A program made the translations under genes and the position numbers. Shown one piece after another: positions 28,829 to 39,380 of a DNA stretch of 64,000 nt. Below the pieces are notes generated by a model that was not told the DNA's origin, ran no database searches, and saw nothing but the letters and a program-made list of their open reading frames with translations. The DNA is from Candidatus Methylopumilus rimovensis (GTDB taxonomy: Bacteria; Pseudomonadota; Gammaproteobacteria; Burkholderiales; Methylophilaceae), in assembly GCF_006364615.1 (NCBI RefSeq), contig NZ_CP040986.1, positions 558,001 through 622,000 of the forward strand, written 5' to 3'. The stretch's first letter is position 1; each line of letters begins with the position of its first letter.

Positions 28829-30211
28829 TTGAATAATACACACCTCATTCCCTTGCCATATGTGCCAGATAGCTCTATTTATTTTGAGGCTATTGCTAAT
28901 GACCCATGGTCTTTTTATTTAGATAGTGGAATCCAAAATGGCTTAGATAAAAATATTTCTGAGAAATCTAGATACGACATTATAGTAAGCCAACCATTTA
29001 TTAAAATAATTGCAGATGACTTTAGCGTTAGCATTGAGGAAAATAATCTCAAAAAAATTACAAAAGGTAACCCTTTTGATATTTTAGAAGGAATTCTTTC
29101 AGGTTTTGATATTCAAGAAACATCCTTGCCATTCACAGGCGGAGCTTTGGGATATTTTTCGTATGAATTAGGTCAGTCAACCATTCAGAATAACAAAGAC
29201 TACATTGGTATACCTTTGATGATGGTCGGCATTTATGACTGGGCTTTGATTGTAGACCATCAAGACAAAAAAGCGTATCTTGCATCCCACCTTGTAAATA
29301 AAGATACAAAAGATTATTTAACTAAACTTAGCATAAAAATAAAAAGCGTAAAACCAAATAATCAATCTTTTAAAATTAATTCAACAATTAGATCGCTATT
29401 AAATTTTGAAGCGTATGATTTTATTGTTAATAAAATTTTATCTTTCATTAAAGAAGGAGATGTCTATCAAATAAATATCTCTAATAAATATATTGTCTCT
29501 TGTGAAGGTGACAGTTGGATTGGATATAAGAAATTAAGAGAGATTAATCGCGCTCCTTTTATGGCTTATATTCACTTTGATGATTTTGATATTTTATGCG
29601 GATCACCAGAAAGATTTATTCAATCTCACAATAGTCACGTAGAAACAAGACCAATCAAAGGAACTGAGCCAAGAGATAGCAATCCTCAAAAAGATAAGGA
29701 AAATGCTGAAAAATTACTTGCGAGTGAAAAGAATCGTGCAGAAAATTTAATGATTGTTGATTTACTTCGTAATGATTTAAGTAAAAATTGCATTCCAGGA
29801 AGCATCAATGTGAAAGCCCTTTGCGAGCTTAAGTCTTATAGTAATGTTCATCATCTAGAAAGTATTATTGAGGGAACATTAAAACCTCATTCGACACTAA
29901 TAAAATTACTTAAAGATTCTTTTCCTGGCGGATCAATTACTGGCACACCTAAAACAAGATCCATGGAGATAATTAGCGATTTAGAACCGCATAGGCGAGA
30001 TATTTATTGTGGCTCAATTGGTTACATTGGTTTCAATCATCATATGGATACTAATATTGCAATTAGGACCATAATCAGAAAAGATAACAAGCTTCATTTT
30101 TATTCTGGCGGAGGTATTGTTGCTCAATCAAACGCCAAAAATGAATTTGAAGAAATTGCATTTAAAGCATCTAACATTCAGAAGTGGATTAATTTTTTTA
30201 AAAAAGACTAA
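28829..30211 (+). CDS. pabB: aminodeoxychorismate synthase component I
   Basis: Chorismate-using enzyme that makes 4-amino-4-deoxychorismate for folate synthesis, with a glutaminase partner (PabA) elsewhere. The 460-aa product aligns along its length with E. coli PabB: PFTGGALGYFSYELG, YDWALIVDHQ, GDVYQINISNKY, ETRPIKGTEPRD, AENLMIVDLLRNDLS and PGGSITGTPKTRSMEII. The PIKGT segment carries the PabB-type Lys (anthranilate synthases have Ala there). The start is uncertain: there is no ATG near the N terminus. The TTG at 28829 matches the family length; a GTG at 28862 is the alternative. It converges on the RND operon with one base between. Confidence 0.93.
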   Translation: MNNTHLIPLPYVPDSSIYFEAIANDPWSFYLDSGIQNGLDKNISEKSRYDIIVSQPFIKIIADDFSVSIEENNLKKITKGNPFDILEGILSGFDIQETSLPFTGGALGYFSYELGQSTIQNNKDYIGIPLMMVGIYDWALIVDHQDKKAYLASHLVNKDTKDYLTKLSIKIKSVKPNNQSFKINSTIRSLLNFEAYDFIVNKILSFIKEGDVYQINISNKYIVSCEGDSWIGYKKLREINRAPFMAYIHFDDFDILCGSPERFIQSHNSHVETRPIKGTEPRDSNPQKDKENAEKLLASEKNRAENLMIVDLLRNDLSKNCIPGSINVKALCELKSYSNVHHLESIIEGTLKPHSTLIKLLKDSFPGGSITGTPKTRSMEIISDLEPHRRDIYCGSIGYIGFNHHMDTNIAIRTIIRKDNKLHFYSGGGIVAQSNAKNEFEEIAFKASNIQKWINFFKKD

Positions 30212-30212
30212 A

Positions 30213-33200
30213 TTAATCTCTTTTTACAAACTTTCCAAAATGTAACATGATGCTTGGCAAAATTAATAAATTTAATATTGTCGACGTCACAAGCCCTCCA
30301 ACAATGATAGTCGCCATGGGGCCTTCAATCTCTTTTCCCGGCTCACCACTGCCTAAAGCAAGCGGGAGCAAACCTAAAGCGGTAACAATGGCCGTCATCA
30401 AAATAGAAGGTAATCTTTCAGAAGCACCCTTAATGCATGTCTCTAAATTCCATGAATAGCTCTCAACTTCGATGAGATGTTGGTAATGGGATATCAACAT
30501 AATAGAATTCCTTAATGTAATGCCAAAAAGCGTCACGAATCCAACAAGCGATCCAATAGAAATCCACCCTGCATTAAAAGCCACTGCGAAAACCCCACCA
30601 ATAAGTGCAAATGGAAGATTGAATAGTGTGAGTAATAAATTTCTTAAATTACCAAAAGCAACATAAAGCATTAATAAGATACCTGCACCTGCAATAATTG
30701 AATGAACTATAAGCTCTTCTTGTGATTTCGCGTTCGCCTCAGCCTCTCCAGTAACCTCATAATAATTGCCTTGGTTTAATTTAAGAGCACTAAGTTTATT
30801 TTTTAAATCACTATTAAAATCATTAATATCTCTTTCATCAATATCAGCAGTAACTGTTTGAATGCGTTTGCCGCCTTGATGAAGAATTTTAGATCTTCCG
30901 TTTTCCTGCGCTATATATGCAACTTGACCTAACTGAACAATTCTTCCATCTGCTGCCATAATAGGCAGTTTTTGAATATCTGTAATATCGTCACGAAAGT
31001 TTTTATTTAAAATCACAGAAATATTTACCTTAGCATTTCCCTCATAAACTTGTGCAACTGGTAGGCCTTCAAATGCGGCTCGAATCACATTCAACAAGTC
31101 GGTTTTTTGTATGCCCCATTGACTTAATTTTTCAGATAAAAAATGAATAGTAATTTGAGGTGTGCCTGCTGGAGATACAATATTGATATTTTTAACCCCT
31201 TTAACCGAGGCTAGGGCAGAAGATATTTTTTGCGTGTCCTGATCAATAGCATCAAGATTAGTGCCAATAATATTAATTACTACCGAAGAATAATATCCTG
31301 AAATTGTCTCTTCAATACGCTCAGTTAAGAAAGTATTAATTGCGAAGTTAAGTCCCACGTAATTATTACTCTGAGTTAAATTTTCGATTTGATCTAAGAT
31401 TTTATCTTGGGTTGGTCCATCCGCATGATTAAGTTCTATTTCGAATTCACTATAATGAGTTCCAAATGTATCAGCACCCATTGGCGATCTGCCTACCCAT
31501 TGTGCAACAGATTTTACTCCAGGAATACCGCGAATTTTCCTACTAATTTCATTTCCAATGCGTAATGATTCTTTTTCTGAAGTTCCTGGAAGCGATGTCA
31601 TATGCATGATGAAATGACCTTCATGAAGCGGGGGTATGAATTGTGTTTTAAATAATGGGATAAGTGAAAATCCAATTAAGATAAAAGTAAACGTGAATAA
31701 TGTAATGGCAGTCGACCTTTTTTCAATTAAATATAAGAGCGCAATGTATTTATTTTTTATAAAAGTCATTATTGGAGATTCTGATGATTTGAAATTTAAT
31801 TTACCAAGAAGAAGGTAAGATAACGCTGGTGTTACTGTTAGCGCGACTATCAATGAAGCTAAGATTGAAAAAATATAAGCAATTCCAAGTGGACCAAAAA
31901 GCTTTCCAGCTACACCATTTAAAGATAGCAGGGGAAGAAAAACTGTAACTACAATCATTGTGGCATATACTACAGAGCTTCTCACTTCCATAGATGCGTC
32001 ATATACAACCTTTGCAATAGGTAGAGGATTTTTTAATTGTATATTTTCTTTTAGCCGCCTAAAAATATTTTCAGAATCAATAATTGCATCATCAACAACC
32101 TCACCTAAGGCAATCGCAAGACCACTTAAAACCATAATATTCAACCCAAGGTTAAAATAGCTTAAAACTATAATAGCTGTGAGTAATGAAAGAGGTATAG
32201 CTGTTGCTGATATGAATGCTGTTCTGAAATTAAATAAGAATAAAAATAAAACTATGATGACAAGCAGAGAGCCTATTAATATATCTAAACGAACCCCTTT
32301 TATCGATGCATTAATAAAATTTGCAGGCCTAAATAATTCTGGATTAATTTTAATGTCTTGTTCGAGAAGTGACGGTCTTATGTCTTTTACAGCAGCTTCA
32401 ATAAGCTGCGTGAGTTTGTAAGTATCAGAGCCGAGCTGACCTTGAACTGATAGATATATACCCTCATCACCATTAATAGAGGCAGCACTGATCGTCGGAA
32501 GTGATCCTTCTCTAATGTCTGCTAAATCTTTTAAATAAATAATCTGGTTTTTATTGTTTATTACAGCGGTCTTTCCAATATCTTCAAGTGATTTTGATTG
32601 ACCCTCTGTATTAATAATAATTCTTTGATTATTATTTTCAATAAAGCCTGCACCTCTAACACCAGAGGATTTGCTGGCAGCAGAAATTATTTGTTCAATT
32701 GATATATTCGATTGAATTAGTTTTTCGGGTTGAATTTCAACCTGATATTGTTTAACTTTTCCACCAAAAATATTTACATCTGCGACACCTGGAATTGATA
32801 AAAGATGCGGAATAATAAGTCGATCCACTACCGTTCTTAGTTCAGTTAGGGATTTTGATTTGGATGTAATTCCAATACCTAATACCGATGATGCGGCTGA
32901 TGTTAATGGTGTAATTTTTGGGATAATACCTGGTGGCATAACACTTACAATAGAAGCTAGTCTTTCCGATATGACTTGTCGATTTCTAAAGATATCTGTG
33001 TGCTCATTGAAAACAATTGTGATTACAGATAGACCTGGTATAGATTGGGATCTTATTGTTTCAATTCCTATGGTACCTCCTAAATTTTTTTCAATTGGGA
33101 GGGTAACAAGTGACTCAACCAAATCAGATGGAAGACCTGGAGATTCTGTTTGAATAATGACTTGATTTGGTGAGAACTCAGGAAAGACGTTTAGAGGACT

Positions 33201-33299
33201 CCTTGTAATCTGATATAGCCCAAATATGACTGCAATAACTGCAAGGCCAATGATGACCCCAGTATACCTTATTGAAAATTTGACAATCGATGACATCAT
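30213..33299 (-). CDS. RND efflux pump inner-membrane subunit (CusA/CzcA-like variant)
   Basis: A 1028-aa proton-driven RND transporter with twelve predicted helices and two large periplasmic loops. The TM4 motif GLAIALGEVVDDAIIDSENIFRRL aligns with CusA GIAIAIGAMVDAAIVMIEN, placing it near the heavy-metal (HME) group rather than AcrB-type HAE pumps. By eye, the three CusA metal-binding methionines (E. coli 573, 623, 672) align with His, Tyr and Glu, so Cu/Ag export is doubtful. FIPPLHEGHFIMHMTSLPGTS is the porter-domain landmark. It is third in an OMF-MFP-RND operon. The substrate is unknown. Confidence 0.88.
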   Translation of the reverse strand: MMSSIVKFSIRYTGVIIGLAVIAVIFGLYQITRSPLNVFPEFSPNQVIIQTESPGLPSDLVESLVTLPIEKNLGGTIGIETIRSQSIPGLSVITIVFNEHTDIFRNRQVISERLASIVSVMPPGIIPKITPLTSAASSVLGIGITSKSKSLTELRTVVDRLIIPHLLSIPGVADVNIFGGKVKQYQVEIQPEKLIQSNISIEQIISAASKSSGVRGAGFIENNNQRIIINTEGQSKSLEDIGKTAVINNKNQIIYLKDLADIREGSLPTISAASINGDEGIYLSVQGQLGSDTYKLTQLIEAAVKDIRPSLLEQDIKINPELFRPANFINASIKGVRLDILIGSLLVIIVLFLFLFNFRTAFISATAIPLSLLTAIIVLSYFNLGLNIMVLSGLAIALGEVVDDAIIDSENIFRRLKENIQLKNPLPIAKVVYDASMEVRSSVVYATMIVVTVFLPLLSLNGVAGKLFGPLGIAYIFSILASLIVALTVTPALSYLLLGKLNFKSSESPIMTFIKNKYIALLYLIEKRSTAITLFTFTFILIGFSLIPLFKTQFIPPLHEGHFIMHMTSLPGTSEKESLRIGNEISRKIRGIPGVKSVAQWVGRSPMGADTFGTHYSEFEIELNHADGPTQDKILDQIENLTQSNNYVGLNFAINTFLTERIEETISGYYSSVVINIIGTNLDAIDQDTQKISSALASVKGVKNINIVSPAGTPQITIHFLSEKLSQWGIQKTDLLNVIRAAFEGLPVAQVYEGNAKVNISVILNKNFRDDITDIQKLPIMAADGRIVQLGQVAYIAQENGRSKILHQGGKRIQTVTADIDERDINDFNSDLKNKLSALKLNQGNYYEVTGEAEANAKSQEELIVHSIIAGAGILLMLYVAFGNLRNLLLTLFNLPFALIGGVFAVAFNAGWISIGSLVGFVTLFGITLRNSIMLISHYQHLIEVESYSWNLETCIKGASERLPSILMTAIVTALGLLPLALGSGEPGKEIEGPMATIIVGGLVTSTILNLLILPSIMLHFGKFVKRD

Positions 33300-33305
33300 A
33301 ATGAT

Positions 33306-34379
33306 TTAATCATCATTTTCATTTTTTATTTGATATTTAAATTCTTCCGAAAGTAAAAGCTGGGCGCCATTAATTACAATTAAGTCATTTTCTTTGATAT
33401 GTTCTTCTTTTACAATCCAACCATTCGAACTCTCATTATCAGTTTCAATAACTTTTCGTATAAATTTATTTTCACCTGTTTTTATATAAACCCATGCTTG
33501 CCCAGAATTCCAAACAACGGCTTCTTTGGGAATAGCTAAATATCTTTCTGACTCGAAAGATAAATTATCATGGATTAAAGTTGCAATTACTTTTGAATCA
33601 ATTCTTAATTTATTACTATAAACAATATAAAAAAAAGTTTTCCCTTTTACTGATTTATCTAATGTAGGCGATTCCGCAAGATAATTTGCTAAAAACTTTT
33701 CGTTGGGATTATCAATGAGAGCTAAGCTAATATTTTTAGGGGGTTGATTATCACTATTTTCAGATAATGTGACCTTTACAATTCTAGCCTTATCCTGAAG
33801 TAGAAATTCAAATAATTCTTTTTTAATTCCCTGATCAATCATGGATAATATTGTTTCACCCCATTGAGCTCTGATATTTTGTTTGATGCCACTTACAAGC
33901 TCTTGAGTGGCAAGAAGTTTTATTTTTGTATTTTCAAAACTGACCTTCACTTCTTGCAAAGCCTTATCTGAAACGGTTTTGTTATCATCATTAAGTAATT
34001 TAAATCTCTCGTAATTCTTTTTATCCCTATCAAATTCATTTGCTAAGACACCGATCTGATTTTTAATTTCATTAAATCTATTTTTTTGTTCAATGAGTAG
34101 ATCAATATTAAGAACAGATGCGTAATTCGTGAGATTTTTTTTATAAATAGAGCTTTGAACTGGTACTGTTTTAATTCCGCTATTTGACTGTATTTCAGAG
34201 CTGAGAGTTATAAAATTAACCCCATTAACTGACTTTAATAAAGGCTGCGAAATGCTTGAAGTGTCTTTAGCTAATTTGGCATTATTAAATTCATCTCGTC
34301 CAAAGTACGTTAATAACCATAATAGAATTAAGATTAGTAATACTTGAACTATAAGAAGTGCATTTAATTTATTTTTCAT
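33306..34379 (-). CDS. periplasmic adaptor (membrane fusion) subunit of RND pump
   Basis: A 357-aa HlyD/CusB-like adaptor. The N-terminal helix (about residues 7-26, LLIVQVLLILILLWLLTYF) anchors it in the inner membrane. A coiled-coil hairpin spans about residues 95-175 (EQKNRFNEIKNQIGVLANEF and following). A beta-barrel and membrane-proximal part follow, with YLAIPKEAVVWNSGQAWVYIK. The lipoyl-like part flanking the hairpin is very short and hard to recognise, so identification relies partly on operon position. Its ATG overlaps the end of the outer-membrane gene and it ends 6 nt before the RND gene. Confidence 0.78.
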   Translation of the reverse strand: MKNKLNALLIVQVLLILILLWLLTYFGRDEFNNAKLAKDTSSISQPLLKSVNGVNFITLSSEIQSNSGIKTVPVQSSIYKKNLTNYASVLNIDLLIEQKNRFNEIKNQIGVLANEFDRDKKNYERFKLLNDDNKTVSDKALQEVKVSFENTKIKLLATQELVSGIKQNIRAQWGETILSMIDQGIKKELFEFLLQDKARIVKVTLSENSDNQPPKNISLALIDNPNEKFLANYLAESPTLDKSVKGKTFFYIVYSNKLRIDSKVIATLIHDNLSFESERYLAIPKEAVVWNSGQAWVYIKTGENKFIRKVIETDNESSNGWIVKEEHIKENDLIVINGAQLLLSEEFKYQIKNENDD

Positions 34380-35797
34380 TATTTTATAATGCTGCTAAGG
34401 GACTGTTGTAAAATAGACTCAAAATCAAATCCTATTTTTAACAATGCAATTTTATTTGTATAGAATCTTCGTTTGTACTGCATTGTTATTAATTTCTGTT
34501 GTGTTAATTCGATTCGGTCTATTTCGCCTTGGTGAAATTTACTTTCGATTGAGCTTTCTAATTCAGTTGCAGCAGAGAGGTCCTCGCTATCTTTTCTAAC
34601 CATATCCTTAGCAATTGTGTAATTATCTCTTAATTTTGTTATATCGTTCACAATAGAAGTTTGAATTTTTTCTATTTGTAAACCTTCAATATCTCTAAGA
34701 TTTTTTGCTTCCTCAACCAAATATTTATTTTTTTCAATCGTTGGTATGATACTAGTTATACCAAGAAGCCACCTGCCTACTCCGTAATCAAAAATGTAAC
34801 CTGGTGAAAATCTAATATCAGGGTATTGATTTGCAATATTTAATTTTAATTGTGATTCTGAAACTGCATATTTTGCTAAAGCAATTCTTAGATCAATGCG
34901 ATTAAATAAACCAAGGTTGATAATATCTTGTTGCTTTGTTTCATCATCAAGTATTTTATTAAAACTTTCTGTTTGTTCGTCAATATTAACTGTCGCTAGC
35001 CTCATCGTATTAAATTTTTCTGCTGAAAGGCCAATAATTGCAGCTAATTTCGACTTAGTATCATTAAGTTGATATTGCTCCTCATTTAATTTTTGAATAT
35101 TTTTATTAAGTTCGATTTGGTTAAAATTACTATCTATGGATGAGGTTAGGCCTTGAGCCTTTCTTTTTTTAACCATATTTAAGATTTCACTTTGTAATTT
35201 AATTTCATTCCTTAGAATTTGAAGATTTTTAAGCTGCTGCTGATACCGAATATAATTCAGAGTAAGATCTGATCTAACATCCCATGCAAGCTTTCTAAGC
35301 TCTAGTCTCTTAACCAATGACTGATTTATTGCTTTTTCTTCTCTAATCTTAGCTTTGTCCGCTGTCTCAAACAAAGTGGTTATATTTAAACCGATAGCAT
35401 TTTTTGATTCTTCGAATGGGCCTGCAGGTTGTCTCCCAGTTTCAAGGCCCAATGAAGATGCGGCTTTAATTGGGGAGATCACTTCTTGAATTTTTGCTAT
35501 ATCCCATTCTTTTTTAGCAATTTCGATCTTGGGGTTGAAAAAGAGCGCACATAGCATAAGTTCTTTTAGGCCCCATTCATTGATGGGTAGATGGTCATCA
35601 TTTAATCCTTGATTTTTAAGAAAAGCCTTAAATGAAGGGGAATCTGGATCTTTTGCAATAATCTTATCTATAATTTTTTCATCTATCAGGGGCTTAGTTT
35701 CGTAGGTTTTAAAGCTACAATTTGTGAGAAAAAGTACTATAAAACTAGCCAAAAGCAACGAGTTGAAAAAGTGTAATTTGGATGCTTTGATTTTCAA
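34379..35797 (-). CDS. TolC-family outer-membrane efflux lipoprotein
   Basis: First gene of the efflux operon; 472 aa. The N terminus has a signal peptide with lipobox LTNCS (Cys about residue 27), predicting a lipid-anchored outer-membrane channel. Two long helical repeats rich in Asn, Gln, Lys and Glu follow, with TolC-family landmarks such as NPKIEIAKKEWDIAK near the start and LNIANQYPDIRFSPGYIFDYG in the second half. It exports together with the adaptor and RND pump encoded downstream. Upstream is an AT-rich 160-nt spacer and then tRNA-Leu on the other strand. Confidence 0.83.
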   Translation of the reverse strand: MKIKASKLHFFNSLLLASFIVLFLTNCSFKTYETKPLIDEKIIDKIIAKDPDSPSFKAFLKNQGLNDDHLPINEWGLKELMLCALFFNPKIEIAKKEWDIAKIQEVISPIKAASSLGLETGRQPAGPFEESKNAIGLNITTLFETADKAKIREEKAINQSLVKRLELRKLAWDVRSDLTLNYIRYQQQLKNLQILRNEIKLQSEILNMVKKRKAQGLTSSIDSNFNQIELNKNIQKLNEEQYQLNDTKSKLAAIIGLSAEKFNTMRLATVNIDEQTESFNKILDDETKQQDIINLGLFNRIDLRIALAKYAVSESQLKLNIANQYPDIRFSPGYIFDYGVGRWLLGITSIIPTIEKNKYLVEEAKNLRDIEGLQIEKIQTSIVNDITKLRDNYTIAKDMVRKDSEDLSAATELESSIESKFHQGEIDRIELTQQKLITMQYKRRFYTNKIALLKIGFDFESILQQSLSSIIK

Positions 35798-35961
35798 TTT
35801 ATGTCTTAAAGTCGAATTTAAACAATTTCAAAGAAGTTACGACATCTTAAATCAAAATATCACTGTATTTCATTGATTCATTGAATTATTCCTTTTCGAT
35901 AAAGACTAACTTGTTATAAAATAGAGCTAAATTTTTGTTATATATAACTTTTTTAATCATT

Positions 35962-36046
35962 GCGAGAGTGGCGGAATTGGTAGACGCACTGGATTTAGGT
36001 TCCAGCGCCGCAAGGCGTGAGAGTTCGAGTCTCTCCTTTCGCACCA
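35962..36046 (+). tRNA. tRNA-Leu (TAG)
   Basis: An 85-nt tRNA: acceptor GCGAGAG pairs with CTTTCGC (one G-T), discriminator A, encoded CCA. The anticodon arm CTGGA-TTTAGGT-TCCAG gives anticodon TAG (reads CUA and other CUN codons). It has the class II variable arm (CGCCGCAAGGCGT). It sits just upstream of tig. Confidence 0.96.
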
Positions 36047-36074
36047 TCGATCCAAATTTTAGGGAATTTTAAGT

Positions 36075-37388
36075 ATGGCTACAGCAGTGGAAACATTAAG
36101 TAACTTGGAAAGACGTATCACGGTTAAAGTACCGGTTGAACCTCTTCAAAAAGAGATGTCTAGTCGCTTTCAGCGATTAACTCGAACAGCAAAGGTTCCT
36201 GGTTTTAGACCAGGCAAAGCACCGCTAAAAATGATTGAACAACAATACGGTCCTCAAATAAAAGAAGAAGTATTTGCTGAGGCGATTGAAACTTCTTTTG
36301 GACAGGCTATTCAAGAGAATAAGTTACGTGTTGCTGGCATGCCGAATATTCAGCATAAACCACTTAATCAAGTTCACGATGACTTTGAATATACTGCGAC
36401 TTTTGAAGTTTTCCCTGAAGTTACTTTGGCTGATTTTAAAGCTGCCTCTATTGAAAAACCTGAAGCTCAAATTACTGATAAAGATGTTAATAAAACAATT
36501 GATGTTTTACTTAAGCAAAGAGCGCAATTTATTGAAACGAAAGAAGCCGCCGCCAAAGGCGATCGACTCACTCTAACACTTACCTCTTTTATTAACGATA
36601 AACAGGTTGAAACTACAGGTGACAAACCTATTCAAATTATCTTAGGCGATGATTCCCGCTTTGCTATTTTTGACGATCATCTTGTTGGCGGTAGAGAAGG
36701 TGAGTCTAAAACATTCGAAGTTAACTACCCAGAAACACATAACCCTAAAGAATTGGCAGGAAAAAAAGTTCAATACAACGTGAATTTTGTTTTAATTGCT
36801 AAACCTAAACTGCCAGAAGTGAATGCTCAATTTGCCCAATCTCTTGGTGTAGCAGACGGTAATGTCGATAAAATGCGAGAAGAAATTAAACAAAGTTTAG
36901 AGCAAGAACTAGACAAGAGAATAAAAATAAAATTAAAAGAACAAGTTTTTACTCAGCTAATAGATAGCTGTAAGGCAGATTTGCCAAAGGCATTGATTAA
37001 TGTTGAAATTAACCGCATGGCTCAGTCAACCTACGCAAATTTAAAACAACGTGGAGCTGATTTAAAACAATTCAAATTAGAGCCGTCAATGTTTGAAGAG
37101 CAAGCCAAAAAAACATGCAAGCTTAGATTGATATTAGCTGAGATAGTTGATAAAAATAATTTGAGAGCAACACCTGATCAAATTAAGGCTATGGTGAATG
37201 AATTTGCACTTAATTTCGACGATACCGATGAGGCAGTGAAGTGGTTTTACGCGGAGCCATCCAGACTTGAAGAGCCAACAGCACTTGCGACCGAAACTAA
37301 TGTGGTTGATTGGTTTATGAAGCAATGTAAAGTACAAAATAAAAAAACAACATTTGATGAACTTATGACTGGATCAGCTAAAACTTAA
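36075..37388 (+). CDS. tig: trigger factor
   Basis: Ribosome-bound chaperone with peptidyl-prolyl isomerase activity that meets nascent chains at the exit tunnel. The N-terminal ribosome-binding domain contains [19 protein letters not shown] (signature GFRxGKxP, about residues 44-51). The FKBP-type domain includes [21 protein letters not shown], and the helical C-terminal domain follows. 437 aa is normal. It starts a tig-clpP-clpX-lon run, a widely conserved protein quality-control cluster. Confidence 0.96.
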   Translation: MATAVETLSNLERRITVKVPVEPLQKEMSSRFQRLTRTAKVPGFRPGKAPLKMIEQQYGPQIKEEVFAEAIETSFGQAIQENKLRVAGMPNIQHKPLNQVHDDFEYTATFEVFPEVTLADFKAASIEKPEAQITDKDVNKTIDVLLKQRAQFIETKEAAAKGDRLTLTLTSFINDKQVETTGDKPIQIILGDDSRFAIFDDHLVGGREGESKTFEVNYPETHNPKELAGKKVQYNVNFVLIAKPKLPEVNAQFAQSLGVADGNVDKMREEIKQSLEQELDKRIKIKLKEQVFTQLIDSCKADLPKALINVEINRMAQSTYANLKQRGADLKQFKLEPSMFEEQAKKTCKLRLILAEIVDKNNLRATPDQIKAMVNEFALNFDDTDEAVKWFYAEPSRLEEPTALATETNVVDWFMKQCKVQNKKTTFDELMTGSAKT

Positions 37389-37390
37389 TT

Positions 37391-38008
37391 ATGGCTTACA
37401 CACCACCGAATAATTTAGGCTATGTGCCAATGGTTATTGAGCAAAGCGGGCGAGGTGAGCGTGCTTATGACATATATTCTCGACTTTTAAGAGAGCGCGT
37501 GATCTTCTTGGTTGGACCTGTAGACGATATGACAGCAAATGTTATTGTTGCTCAATTACTTTTTCTAGAAGCTGACAATCCTGATAAAGATATTTCCTTA
37601 TATATTAATTCTCCCGGCGGGTCAGTAACTGCGGGAATGGCTATCTATGACACAATGCAGTTTATCAAACCTCATGTGAGCACATTATGTATTGGGCAAG
37701 CGGCTAGCATGGGCGCATTATTGCTTGCAGCCGGAGAAAAAGGAAAACGTTTTTGTTTGCCTAATTCTCGAGTAATGATTCATCAGCCTTTAGGTGGATT
37801 TCAAGGGCAAGCATCTGATATAGAAATTCATGCAAAAGAAATTTTATTTTTAAAAGAAAAGCTAAATCAAATTTTAGCAAATCACACTGGCCAGACACTT
37901 AAAAAAATTGCATCCGATACTGATAGAGATAACTTCTTGAGTGCTGAGCAATCTGTTGATTATGGAATGGTCGATCAAGTTATTTCAAAGCGATCGCAAG
38001 TAGCTTAA
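37391..38008 (+). CDS. clpP: ATP-dependent Clp protease proteolytic subunit
   Basis: Serine protease that forms the two-ring degradation chamber of ClpXP/ClpAP. The catalytic Ser106 is in [14 protein letters not shown] and His131 in [21 protein letters not shown]; the Asp is in the [15 protein letters not shown] region. At 205 aa it is standard. It starts 2 nt after tig and clpX begins 8 nt downstream, consistent with coordinated expression. Confidence 0.97.
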   Translation: MAYTPPNNLGYVPMVIEQSGRGERAYDIYSRLLRERVIFLVGPVDDMTANVIVAQLLFLEADNPDKDISLYINSPGGSVTAGMAIYDTMQFIKPHVSTLCIGQAASMGALLLAAGEKGKRFCLPNSRVMIHQPLGGFQGQASDIEIHAKEILFLKEKLNQILANHTGQTLKKIASDTDRDNFLSAEQSVDYGMVDQVISKRSQVA

Positions 38009-38016
38009 CGTTACCT

Positions 38017-39297
38017 ATGGCAACTAAAAGCGATAACGAAAAATTACTTTACTGCTCATTTTGTGGCAAAAGTCAGCATGAAGTAAAAAAGCTAATTGCA
38101 GGCCCTTCGGTATTTATATGCGACGAGTGCGTTGATTTATGTAATGACATTATTAAAGAAGAAGTCAAAGGTGCTACAAAAGAAGTTAAAGATCATGATC
38201 AACTCCCTTCACCAAAAGAAATTTGCGACCAACTCGGTGAGCATGTTATTGGTCAAACAAGTGCTAAGAAAAGTTTAGCTGTTGCTGTTTATAATCACTA
38301 TAAAAGACTTAGGGATAGCAATTCCGAGTTAGATATTGAACATAAAGATGTTGAAATTTCAAAAAGTAATATTCTGCTTATCGGACCGACAGGCTCTGGA
38401 AAAACTCTACTAGCACAAACGCTTGCAAAATTACTTGATGTCCCTTTTGTAATGGCCGATGCTACAACACTTACAGAAGCAGGTTATGTTGGCGAAGATG
38501 TTGAAAACATTATGCAAAAATTACTGCAAAAATGTGATTACGATATTGAGAAAGCCCAAAGAGGCATTGTATACATTGATGAAGTTGATAAGATTTCAAG
38601 AAAATCTGAAAACCCTTCAATTACAAGGGATGTCTCAGGTGAAGGCGTTCAGCAAGCACTTTTAAAACTTATCGAAGGTACTGTAGCTTCAGTTCCTCCT
38701 CAGGGCGGACGCAAACATCCAAATCAAGAATTTGTTCAGCTCGATACAACAAATATTTTATTTATTTGTGGCGGTGCTTTCGATGGCCTCGAGAAAATTA
38801 TTAAACAAAGATCTGAAAAAGGTGGAATTGGTTTTGGTGCTCAAGTAAATAGCAAGACAGACGCTAAAGTCATTGGCGATGTTATTAAAGACGTTGAGCC
38901 AGAAGATTTGATTAAATTTGGCTTAATACCTGAGTTTATAGGAAGGCTTCCTGTAGTTGCGACACTTGAGTCTTTGAGTGAGGATGCTCTGGTTCAAATA
39001 CTTACTGAGCCAAAAAATGCCCTTACTAAACAGTATATTAAACTTTTTGCTATGGAAGATGTGTCTCTCGAATTTAGATCTTCAGCTTTAAGACTGATTG
39101 CAAAAAAAGCTCTTGAGAGAAAGACGGGCGCTCGAGGTCTTCGTTCAATTATGGAGCATGTCTTATTAGACACAATGTACGAATTACCCTCTATTAAAAA
39201 TCTTGAAAAAGTTGTCATTGATGATGGTGTGATTGAACAATCAAATAAACCTATACTTTTACTCTCAGAAAAGAAACAAGTTTCAGGAAAAAAATAA
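38017..39297 (+). CDS. clpX: ATP-dependent Clp protease ATPase subunit ClpX
   Basis: AAA+ unfoldase that recognises tagged substrates and feeds them to ClpP. The N-terminal C4 zinc domain is [14 protein letters not shown]...CDECVDLC (about residues 13-38). Walker A is GPTGSGKT, Walker B is YIDEVDK, the pore loop is GYVGEDV, and IGF (ClpP-docking) appears in [10 protein letters not shown]. Sensor 2 is in [12 protein letters not shown]. Length 426 aa is normal. Located between clpP and lon. Confidence 0.97.
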   Translation: MATKSDNEKLLYCSFCGKSQHEVKKLIAGPSVFICDECVDLCNDIIKEEVKGATKEVKDHDQLPSPKEICDQLGEHVIGQTSAKKSLAVAVYNHYKRLRDSNSELDIEHKDVEISKSNILLIGPTGSGKTLLAQTLAKLLDVPFVMADATTLTEAGYVGEDVENIMQKLLQKCDYDIEKAQRGIVYIDEVDKISRKSENPSITRDVSGEGVQQALLKLIEGTVASVPPQGGRKHPNQEFVQLDTTNILFICGGAFDGLEKIIKQRSEKGGIGFGAQVNSKTDAKVIGDVIKDVEPEDLIKFGLIPEFIGRLPVVATLESLSEDALVQILTEPKNALTKQYIKLFAMEDVSLEFRSSALRLIAKKALERKTGARGLRSIMEHVLLDTMYELPSIKNLEKVVIDDGVIEQSNKPILLLSEKKQVSGKK

Positions 39298-39380
39298 GCT
39301 TCGCTATTGGTCAGCAACGTCTTGAAATATTATAAACTGACCCAATATTAAAAATTAATTAACGCTTATGAAAGTATCCA

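Noticed and set aside
35962-36046. Phage or island attachment site in tRNA-Leu
   Set aside because: I found no repeat of the tRNA 3' end on the far side of the efflux operon and no integrase gene.
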